Shown one piece after another: positions 52,863 to 60,026 of a stretch of 64,000 nucleotides of DNA (its first letter is position 1; the number at the start of each line of letters is the position of its first letter). The translations under genes and the position numbers were made by a program. Origin of the DNA: Thiobacillus sp. 65-1059 (GTDB taxonomy: Bacteria; Pseudomonadota; Gammaproteobacteria; Burkholderiales; Thiobacillaceae); contig MKUE01000068.1 in assembly GCA_001897675.1 (NCBI GenBank), forward strand, positions 1-64,000, given 5' to 3'. The notes below the pieces were generated by a model. It worked only from the letters and a program-made list of their open reading frames with translations, made no database searches and had not been told where the DNA came from.

Positions 52863-53102
52863 ATGTGGCAACAGATCATCATCTGGGTCGTCACCACGGT
52901 CCTGTCGGCGCTGCTCGCGCCGCGCCCCAAGGTGCAGGACGCCCAGCCGGGCCAGATCGGCGACAAGGACGTGCCCATCGCCTCCCAGGACGCCCCCATC
53001 CCGGTGCTGTTCGGTACGCGGGTGATCTCCGGGCCCAACGTGGTCTGGTACGGCGACGTGCAGGTGCGGCCGATCCGCAAGTCCTCCGGGGGCAAGAAGT
53101 GA
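52863..53102 (+). CDS. Small tail-tip assembly protein
   Basis: 79 residues. A hydrophobic first helix (WQQIIIWVVTTVLSALLAPRPK) precedes ASQDAPIPVLFGTRVISGPNVVWYGDVQVRPI, a strand pair seen at the N-terminus of J-type tail proteins. Overlaps the next gene by 4 bases. Confidence 0.75.
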   Translation: MWQQIIIWVVTTVLSALLAPRPKVQDAQPGQIGDKDVPIASQDAPIPVLFGTRVISGPNVVWYGDVQVRPIRKSSGGKK

Positions 53103-53371
53103 CCGAGGTCATCGCTCGGCTGGAGCATGCCCGTGCCCTGGGCTACTGCGCCCGCGGCATGCGTCGCTGGTTCGAGGGGCGCAGCCACACCTGGGCCGAG
53201 TTCGTGGAGCGAGGGGTCCCGGCCGACTGGCTGCGCGCCACGGGTGACGCGATGGCGATCCGCGTCGCCGAGGAAGCCGACAAGGCCCAAAGGGCCGCAG
53301 GACAGCACGAAATGCTGGTCCTGAGCGAAGCGAAGGATGCGCGAAGCGCACAGAAGGAGCAGGCAGGATGA
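53099..53371 (+). CDS. Small tail-region protein
   Basis: 90 residues: ARLEHARALGYCARGMRRWFEGRSHTWAEFVERGVPADWLRATGDAMAIRVAEEA. GTG start inside the preceding stop. Common phage protein between the small tip protein and the J-like protein. Confidence 0.7.
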   Translation: MTEVIARLEHARALGYCARGMRRWFEGRSHTWAEFVERGVPADWLRATGDAMAIRVAEEADKAQRAAGQHEMLVLSEAKDARSAQKEQAG

Positions 53372-55569
53372 GCGGCGGCGGCAAAGGCAGTCAGGAGTAC
53401 ACGGTTGGCTATTGGTACGGCCTCGGCGCCCACCTCGCCCTGTGCCACGGCCCGCTGGACGCCATCACCGAGATCCGGGTAGGCGAGCGCGTCGCCTGGT
53501 CGGGCAACGTCACCGGCAACACCACGATCACCATCGACAACCCCAATCTTTTCGGCGGGGAGGAGCGGGAGGGCGGCGTGCAGGGGCCGGTGGACATCCT
53601 GATGGGCGGGCCGACCCAAGGACGGAGCGCCTACCTGCAGGAGCGCCTCGGCGCCGACATCCCGGCCTTCCGCGGCGTGGTGTCGCTGATCCTGCGCCGG
53701 GTGTGGGTGGCGGCCATGAACCCCTACATCAAGCCATGGTCGGTGCGCGCCAAGCGGGTGCCGAGGCAGTGGTACGCGGCCAAGGCCGAGATCTCCGGCG
53801 ACGCCAACCCGGCCCACATCGTGCGCGAGTGCCTCACCAACGGCGAGTGGGGCATGGGTTACCCGACGAGCGACATCGACGATGCCAGCTTCATGGCGGC
53901 CGCCGACGCGCTCCATGCCGAGGGCTTCGGGCTGTCGCTGCTGTGGAACAAGGAAGAGACCATCGAGGACTTCATCCTGTCGGTGCTCCGGCACGTGGAC
54001 GGGCTGCTCTACGTCCATCCGCGCACCGGGCTCTTCACCCTCAAGCTCGCGCGCGACGATTACACGCTCTCCAGCCTGCCGACCTTCGATCCGGGCAACA
54101 TCCTGCGCATCGAGGAGTTCACGCGGCCCTCCTGGGGCGAGATCACCAACCAGGTGACCGTCGTCTACCGCGACGGCGCCACGGACAAGGACGGCAGCGT
54201 CACGGTGCAGGACATCGCCGCCGTGCAGCTCAACGGCGGCGTGGTGGCGACCACGGTCAACTACCCCGGCATCAGCCGAGCGGAGCTGGCCAACCGGGTG
54301 GCCATGCGCGAGTTGAAGCAACTCGTAAGCCCCCTCGCCAAATGCACCTTCGTCGCCAACCGCCAGGCCTCCGGCCTCAACATCGGCGACGTGGTGAAGC
54401 TCTCCTGGCCGCCCTACGGCATCGACCAGATGGTGATGCGCGTCGCGCGCATCGCCTATGGGGAGCTGGCGAACGGGGCGGTGCGAGTGGAGTGCGTGCA
54501 GGACATCTTCGGCCTGCCGCAGTCGGTCTATTCGGCGCCGCCCCCCTCGGGCTGGACGGAGCCGACCAGCCTGCCGGCGCCGTGCCCCCACCAGACCCTG
54601 TTCGAGGTGCCGTACTGGTCGGTGGTCAAGGACTTCACCGGCGAGTCCCAGAGCCTGCTCGGCGACATCGACGATCTCGACGGCCTGGTGGCAGCCTGCG
54701 GTTCGCGCCCCTCGTCGGACGCCTTCGGCTTCAAGGCACTGGCCCGCGTCAGCGGCAGTTTCACCGAGAAGGGCTTCGGCATCTTCACGCCCACCGCGCT
54801 CCTCACCGCAATGCTGCCGCAGTCGGCCGCGCAGGTGAGCGTGGGGCTGACCTCCGGCATCGACCTCGAGGAGGTGACTGCCGGAGGACTCACGGTGATC
54901 GACGGCGAATGGCTCAAGGTGGTGTCGCTCAACCTCGCCACCCAGACCGTCACCTTGGAGCGCGGGATGCTCGATACGGTGCCGGCGAGCCACCCCGCAG
55001 GCAGCCGCATCTGGTTCGTCGACGGCTTCCGCCACTACCTCACGCCCGAGTACGTCGCCGGCGAGACGGTGCGCGTGAAGCTCCTCACCCGCACGGCACG
55101 CGGCACGCTGCCCGAGGCGGCGGCAACGGAGATGAGCCTGCCACTCGACAAGCGCTTCATCCGTCCGTACTGCCCCGGCAACGCCCAGATCAACGGCAAG
55201 CGCTATCCGACCGTGGTGGCCGGCGAGATCAACGTAAGCTGGGCCACGCGCAACCGCCAGTCCCAGACCGCCTACCTCGTCCTGCAGACCGAGGGGGCGA
55301 TCACGCCGGAGGCGGGCCAGACCACAACCGTGCGCTTCTACAACGAGAATGGGCAGCTCGCGCGCACGGTGAGCGGCATCACGGGTAACGGTACCACCTG
55401 GCCGCTGGCGCAGGAGCTCGCCGACTCCGGCCTCGGGCGCGTCAACGCGCACGTCAAGGTGGAGATCGAGGCGAGCCGCGACGGCCACGTGTCCTGGCAG
55501 AAACACGTCATCGAATTCGACCGTACCGGCTACGGCCTGCGTTACGGCGACTACTACGGAGGTGTCTGA
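53368..55569 (+). CDS. Tail tip / host-specificity protein, J-like
   Basis: 733 residues: GSQEYTVGYWYGLGAHLALCHGPLDAITEIRVGERVAWSG, RVWVAAMNPYIKPWSVRAKRV, DGLLYVHPRTGLFTLKLARDDY, and a fibronectin-like end (GEINVSWATRNRQSQTAYLVLQTEG). It forms the central tail-tip hub that contacts the host. Shorter than lambda J, so receptor binding may depend on other proteins, perhaps those at 33411-34294. Confidence 0.85.
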   Translation: MSGGGKGSQEYTVGYWYGLGAHLALCHGPLDAITEIRVGERVAWSGNVTGNTTITIDNPNLFGGEEREGGVQGPVDILMGGPTQGRSAYLQERLGADIPAFRGVVSLILRRVWVAAMNPYIKPWSVRAKRVPRQWYAAKAEISGDANPAHIVRECLTNGEWGMGYPTSDIDDASFMAAADALHAEGFGLSLLWNKEETIEDFILSVLRHVDGLLYVHPRTGLFTLKLARDDYTLSSLPTFDPGNILRIEEFTRPSWGEITNQVTVVYRDGATDKDGSVTVQDIAAVQLNGGVVATTVNYPGISRAELANRVAMRELKQLVSPLAKCTFVANRQASGLNIGDVVKLSWPPYGIDQMVMRVARIAYGELANGAVRVECVQDIFGLPQSVYSAPPPSGWTEPTSLPAPCPHQTLFEVPYWSVVKDFTGESQSLLGDIDDLDGLVAACGSRPSSDAFGFKALARVSGSFTEKGFGIFTPTALLTAMLPQSAAQVSVGLTSGIDLEEVTAGGLTVIDGEWLKVVSLNLATQTVTLERGMLDTVPASHPAGSRIWFVDGFRHYLTPEYVAGETVRVKLLTRTARGTLPEAAATEMSLPLDKRFIRPYCPGNAQINGKRYPTVVAGEINVSWATRNRQSQTAYLVLQTEGAITPEAGQTTTVRFYNENGQLARTVSGITGNGTTWPLAQELADSGLGRVNAHVKVEIEASRDGHVSWQKHVIEFDRTGYGLRYGDYYGGV

Positions 55570-55919
55570 TGGCCTTGAATGACCCGAACCTCGGCCTCGC
55601 CTACGGCTGGGCCCAGGGCGAACACAATTGGAACGGCGGCATGGACGCCAACCTGAAGCGGCTCGGCGCCGTGGTGGGCCTGTCGGTCAAGGACCGCGAT
55701 CTCGCCACCCCACCCGCGACACCCGTGGACGGCGATCGCTACATCGTCCCGGCAACCGCCACCGGCACCTGGGCGGGTCGCACCGACCAGATCGCGGTGC
55801 GCATCGCCGGTGCGTGGGAGTACCACGCCCCCAAGATCGGCTGGACCTGCTTCGTCGAGGACGAGGGCGTGCTCTCCGTCTACAAAGCGACCGGCTGGAG
55901 CCCCGGCATCGCCGTCTGA
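55569..55919 (+). CDS. DUF2793 protein
   Basis: 116 residues with the family pattern NLKRLGAVVGLSVKDRDLATPPATPVDGDRYIVP, WAGRTDQIAVRIAGAWEYHAPKIGWTCFVEDEGVL. DUF2793 domains attach to tail-tip or fibre proteins. Overlaps the J-like gene stop. Confidence 0.9.
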   Translation: MALNDPNLGLAYGWAQGEHNWNGGMDANLKRLGAVVGLSVKDRDLATPPATPVDGDRYIVPATATGTWAGRTDQIAVRIAGAWEYHAPKIGWTCFVEDEGVLSVYKATGWSPGIAV

Positions 55920-55944
55920 TCGCATTCTCTTTACTGCATCCACC

Positions 55945-55966
55945 GAACCCGCCGCCCGGCGGGTTC
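55945..55966 (+). terminator. Hairpin between tail and lysis genes
   Basis: Perfect 9-bp stem GAACCCGCC / GGCGGGTTC with loop GCCC, then TTCGTTTC. Terminator-like but with a weak T run. Confidence 0.5.
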
Positions 55967-55986
55967 TTCGTTTCTGGAGACCAGCA

Positions 55987-56277
55987 ATGAGCCCACCCAC
56001 TCTGCAAGACGGCATGGTCGTTATGCCGCGCGACGAGTTCGAGGAGCTGCTCGCACGCGCAGCCGAACGCGGCGCGAGGCGCGCCCTTGCCGACGTCGGC
56101 CTTGACGGCGAGGACGCCGCCCACGATATCCGCGAGCTGCGCGGCCTGCTCGAAGCCTTCAACGCCGCCAAGCACACCGCCTGGCAGACCGTGATCCGGC
56201 TCGTCACCACCGGCTTCCTCCTGGCGCTGGTCGCGGGCGCCGTCATCAAGCTCAAGGTGTTCGGAGGTGGCCAATGA
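55987..56277 (+). CDS. DUF6127-like membrane protein, lysis region
   Basis: 96 residues. A helical, charged first part (MPRDEFEELLARAAERGARRALADVGL) leads to one membrane helix near the end (VIRLVTTGFLLALVAGAVIKL). Recalled as DUF6127. Probably assists lysis as a holin-like or spanin-like protein (inferred). TTTCTGGAGACC precedes the start. Confidence 0.75.
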   Translation: MSPPTLQDGMVVMPRDEFEELLARAAERGARRALADVGLDGEDAAHDIRELRGLLEAFNAAKHTAWQTVIRLVTTGFLLALVAGAVIKLKVFGGGQ

Positions 56278-56750
56278 TCGAGACGCTGCTCGGAGGACTG
56301 CTCGGCGGGGCCTTCCGCCTGGCACCCGAACTCCTGAAGTGGCTCGACCGCAAGGGCGAGCGCGGCCACGAGCTGGCCATGCAGGACAAGGCCTTGGAGT
56401 TCGAGAAGCTGCGCGGCGCCCAGCGCATGGCCGAGATCGGCGCCGGGGCCGACGCAGCATGGAACACCGGAGCCATCGAGGCCTTGCGCGAGGCGGTTGC
56501 GGCGCAGGGGCGGCCCTCGGGCGTGAAGTGGGCCGATGCGCTGTCCAGCAGCGTCCGTCCGGTGATCACCTACTGGTTCATGGCGCTGTACTGCGCGGCC
56601 AAGACTGCCGCCTTCGTGGGTGCCATCGAGGCCGGGGCGGACTGGATCCCCGCCATCCAGGCGGCCTGGACCGAGGCCGACCAGGCCCTGTGGGCCGGGG
56701 TGCTGAACTTCTGGTTCCTCGGCCGCGTGTTCGACCGGGTGCGGCCGTGA
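56274..56750 (+). CDS. Putative holin / lysis-region membrane protein
   Basis: 158 residues. Membrane helices near the N-terminus (weak, ETLLGGLLGGAF), at about 97-118 (VITYWFMALYCAAKTAAFVGAI) and at about 140-153. The rest is charged coiled coil. Placed right before the lysozyme, as holins are. Confidence 0.65.
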   Translation: MIETLLGGLLGGAFRLAPELLKWLDRKGERGHELAMQDKALEFEKLRGAQRMAEIGAGADAAWNTGAIEALREAVAAQGRPSGVKWADALSSSVRPVITYWFMALYCAAKTAAFVGAIEAGADWIPAIQAAWTEADQALWAGVLNFWFLGRVFDRVRP

Positions 56751-57217
56751 TCCCCGTGCCGCAAGCGGCCATCGAGTTGGCCAAGCGCTTTGAGGGCTTC
56801 CACCGCGTGCCCAAGCACGATCCCAACCGCGCCTATCCGTATATCTGTCCGGCCGGCTATCCGACGATCGGCTATGGTCACCTCTGCGATCCGAAGCACC
56901 CGCCGATCACCGAAGCAGAGGCCGAGGCCTACCTCGCCCAGGATCTGAAGGTGGCGCTCGCCGCCACGCTGCGCTACTGCCCTGTGCTGGCGACCGAGCC
57001 GGAAGGGCGGCTCGCGGCCATCGTGGACTTCACGTTCAACCTCGGCGCCGGGCGGCTGCAGACCTCGACGCTGCGGCGGCGGGTCAATCAGCGGGACTGG
57101 GATGCTTCTGCGCGGGAGCTGAGAAGGTGGGTATACGGCGGAGGAAGGGTGCTTCCTGGTCTCGTTACCCGGCGCGAAGCTGAAGTTGCTTTGCTCCTCA
57201 TCACAGAACGGCGTTGA
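56747..57217 (+). CDS. Phage lysozyme (GH24 family)
   Basis: 156 residues. Catalytic Glu in AIELAKRFEGFH (about 15), then YPTIGYGHLC with the conserved Thr, and VDFTFNLGAGRLQTSTLRR. It cuts the peptidoglycan glycan chain. GTG start overlaps the previous stop (GTGA). No signal peptide, so it depends on a holin. Last phage gene. Confidence 0.92.
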   Translation: MIPVPQAAIELAKRFEGFHRVPKHDPNRAYPYICPAGYPTIGYGHLCDPKHPPITEAEAEAYLAQDLKVALAATLRYCPVLATEPEGRLAAIVDFTFNLGAGRLQTSTLRRRVNQRDWDASARELRRWVYGGGRVLPGLVTRREAEVALLLITERR

Positions 57218-57303
57218 CCGTAGGAACTGCATCCTTTGTCAACCTGTCAGGGGCCGTTATGGACCGATTCCCATGCTGCGATCTTACATCGCTGCGCAGT
57301 CAT

Positions 57304-58026
57304 TCACTCACTCGCTTTCAAGGAAACCACTTGGCTGCTTGACCCTTGGGAATGGACGGCCAGGTTCGGGCTCTTCGAAACGAGGTACCCCAGCGGCTGA
57401 TCGAGCACGAATGGATAGAGGACGACCTGAGACGATAGGGCAGAGACGGACACCGCTTTGCCGACGTAACGCAGGGCGGCCTCGACCAACCAAGCTACGG
57501 CCTGCTCGTCGCTGACCACGATCGGCTTCATGCGCACGAGGCGCTTGCCCTTCTCGACGCGCTCGATCGCGCCCCAGCTTGCCTGCGACTGAAGCACCAT
57601 GTTGGTCATCCGGTACGTGCCTTCACGCTCGCCATAGGCTTCGCTCATTCGGCGATGGACTTCCGCCGAAGCACAATCACCCTGCAGCGCCGAGAGGCGC
57701 CCCACCAGCTCCGCCACCTTGCCGAAGAACGGATAGGTGGCAATGGCCATGCCCCAGGTCAGGGCGGCGATAGGGACGCTCGGGTCGGCCTTTAAGATCG
57801 CGACGCCACGCTCCGCGAAGTCGGCGAGTTCCGAGCGTGGCGCAAGCCACAAACGATTCAGCACGGTCCGTGTCTTCTTTCGTGCTGCTACACCCAGTCC
57901 AGCAGCATCCAGCAGGGCATTCAGCTCATCGAGCGTGCCGAGTTCGGCGCGTACCTTGAGCGCGGCAGCTGCCCATTCGATCGCTATAAAGCGATCAAAG
58001 CCAATCTGGGGTGATGACGACGCCAT
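57304..58026 (-). CDS. brxA: BrxA-like protein (BREX)
   Basis: 240 residues, helical, with no enzyme motif. TRTVLNRLWL, AALTWGMAIATYPFFGKVAELVGRL and MSEAYGEREGTYRMTNMVLQS follow the helix pattern of BrxA (DUF1819), a DNA-binding BREX component, but similarity is distant. The call rests mainly on its place as the gene after pglZ, as in BREX type 3. ATG 58026 is 5 bases after the pglZ stop; a TTG at 58035 is the alternative. Confidence 0.6.
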   Translation of the reverse strand: MASSSPQIGFDRFIAIEWAAAALKVRAELGTLDELNALLDAAGLGVAARKKTRTVLNRLWLAPRSELADFAERGVAILKADPSVPIAALTWGMAIATYPFFGKVAELVGRLSALQGDCASAEVHRRMSEAYGEREGTYRMTNMVLQSQASWGAIERVEKGKRLVRMKPIVVSDEQAVAWLVEAALRYVGKAVSVSALSSQVVLYPFVLDQPLGYLVSKSPNLAVHSQGSSSQVVSLKASE

Positions 58027-58031
58027 TCGAT

Positions 58032-60026
58032 TCAATTCGCGTAGCTCACTTTCACGAAGGGCACGATTAGTTCCTCTACGGAGACACCGCCATGAACCAC
58101 GACCTGGTCATCCTTCGGTACGAACGCTCCGCGTCCTCCTGCGAATAGCGGCATGAAGCCCGCCGGAAGTCCAGCGACATCCAGACGGAAGGTCTTCGGA
58201 TTGGCTGCCGCCGTCTCCGCGATCAAAGCCTCGCTGCGATAAATCCTGACACGCTCCCCGCGCAGCTCAGACGCGACGCCTTCGTTCGGGCGGCCAATGC
58301 CCACCGCTTCGACGTTGCCGTGGTCTGCGGTTAGGTAGACGTGGAATCCGTTGTCCAGCAGCATCGAGAATAGACGATCCACGAAGCCCGACTCGCACCA
58401 GCTTGCGATCTGGGCTGCAATGCCACGCTTTCCAAGCACTGCCCCATGGATGATCTCGTCGACGGTGTCCACGACAAGGCCAGCCACTTTCAGAGACGGA
58501 TGGGTCAGGGCTGCTTCAAGCGCGGGGAGGTCATCGGTGCGTTTGATCGACCTGCGGTACAGCACCTCATTTGCGCGAAGACCATGGTCCTGCCAGAACC
58601 GTGTCCATTGCGCCGGTTCCTGAGAGGTTGATTCGATGCTGTCGGCGAACTCACGTGGACGCAAGCCGGAGAACAGTGCCTGCCGGGACACTGAAGTCAG
58701 GGTTGGCAGCCACGCAAAGCAGGCACTCTCGTCGAACATCAGCCGCTGCGACCGACTGACCACGGTCTCCCGGATCAGTATCCACTGATCTACGGCCAGC
58801 CCGTCAAATACCACCAGCGCGATCTTCTTCTCGCCGTTGCCCCGGCGCATCGCCAGATACCTCGGCACATGGTGGACCATGATCGGTCCCTTGGCGGCGG
58901 GCAATGACGGCAGGTCCGCATAATGCTTGCCTACCCATTCACGCAACCGATCGTCGGCGGAGATAGCCAGGTCTCGCATCGCGTCCTTGATGCTTTCCGC
59001 TCGGGCTGCATCCAATCGGTGAAACCGTGAGATGACTTCGCCTAGGCGACGCGAGAAATGGGTCCAGTCGCGGTGCGGTGACTCGATGGTCGGCACTTCC
59101 GCCTTCAGGCTCTTGATGCCTTCAAACACCAGGTTCCGCATCGACGCCGGATCCTGCACCACACCCGCCTTGGCCCACTCCGGCAGGGTGGCCGGTACGC
59201 CCTGGACCACCAGCGGGTGCAGCGTGCCATCCAGGAACATTGAGTCGACGATCACGCGGACGTCATGGTGATCGAAAGGCAGGTCGAGTTTTGCGACGTA
59301 ATCCGGCGGCGTGGGTTCACCAGTGCGGGTTCCAGTGACTCCCAGCTTGGTGAGATAGCGAAACCAGGCTTCCTGCACGACACGCAGCGTGAGGCTCTTG
59401 TGCGCAAACAAGTCGGCGATGGGTATGCCCTTGAAGGCGTTATGCCCACCGACCACTTGCTCCACGTGCTGCGCGAGCACAGGCGGAAGGGCCGCCTCGC
59501 GGTAATGGAGACGAAGGAGCTCACGCCAAAAGTCCTCCGACCGTGTGATGAGGTGCGGGCTGATACGGAAGATGTGCGTCAGCACGAACTCCTTGGTCGC
59601 CGCTTCGCCCAGCGACTGATGCGCGTGCCTCGCCTGCGCCTCGAACAGCGCGGGCAGCATCTCACTACCCAGCTGCCTCACCACGGTATAGCTCAGCCTA
59701 GGGAACAACTCAGCGAGACTCAAGGAGAGCTTGCGCGCCTGACGCAGGTAGTCCCAAGGCAAGTCGGCGACGTTCATTCCCCGCAGATGGAGGATCAAGG
59801 CACGGGAGGGACCTGGCTCGCCGCGATCCCACGCCGCCCGATAGCGCTCCTCGTACTCTGCCCGGAACGCGATGCTGTCCTCGAAGGGCAGTACTTCAAA
59901 GCCGTGCTCACGCAATCCCGACAACACCTGCTCATCCAGCAGCACATCGTCCGGGTCGGCAACGATCCAGAGCCGGGCCAGATCGACGGGAAACTCCTTC
60001 AGGATGCGGTCAACCCAGGCTGTCAT
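58032..60026 (-). CDS. pglZ: PglZ-domain protein (BREX)
   Basis: 664 residues. The PglZ alkaline-phosphatase-like domain is in the second half: KIALVVFDGLAVDQWILIRE (about 402-421), then FAWLPTLTSVSRQALFSGLRP and the metal-site motif VYLTADHGNVEAVGIG (about 565-580). The N-terminal half is helical. PglZ is the hallmark of BREX systems, which stop phage DNA replication and use methylation to mark self. ATG overlaps the helicase stop by 4 bases. Confidence 0.92.
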   Translation of the reverse strand: MTAWVDRILKEFPVDLARLWIVADPDDVLLDEQVLSGLREHGFEVLPFEDSIAFRAEYEERYRAAWDRGEPGPSRALILHLRGMNVADLPWDYLRQARKLSLSLAELFPRLSYTVVRQLGSEMLPALFEAQARHAHQSLGEAATKEFVLTHIFRISPHLITRSEDFWRELLRLHYREAALPPVLAQHVEQVVGGHNAFKGIPIADLFAHKSLTLRVVQEAWFRYLTKLGVTGTRTGEPTPPDYVAKLDLPFDHHDVRVIVDSMFLDGTLHPLVVQGVPATLPEWAKAGVVQDPASMRNLVFEGIKSLKAEVPTIESPHRDWTHFSRRLGEVISRFHRLDAARAESIKDAMRDLAISADDRLREWVGKHYADLPSLPAAKGPIMVHHVPRYLAMRRGNGEKKIALVVFDGLAVDQWILIRETVVSRSQRLMFDESACFAWLPTLTSVSRQALFSGLRPREFADSIESTSQEPAQWTRFWQDHGLRANEVLYRRSIKRTDDLPALEAALTHPSLKVAGLVVDTVDEIIHGAVLGKRGIAAQIASWCESGFVDRLFSMLLDNGFHVYLTADHGNVEAVGIGRPNEGVASELRGERVRIYRSEALIAETAAANPKTFRLDVAGLPAGFMPLFAGGRGAFVPKDDQVVVHGGVSVEELIVPFVKVSYAN

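Larger units (their letters stand above)
12899..57217 (+). mobile_element. Lambda-like siphoprophage (limits approximate)
   Basis: Contains repressor/protease, replication, packaging, head, tail and lysis genes in normal order. The right end lies between the lysozyme stop and the brxA-like gene. The left end could include the serine-recombinase cassette (from 10286) or begin only after 16846. No attachment-site pair could be defined. Confidence 0.75.

Noticed and set aside
53143..55506. 787-codon open frame on the minus strand
   Set aside because: Antisense to the J-like tail gene; composition is non-protein-like.
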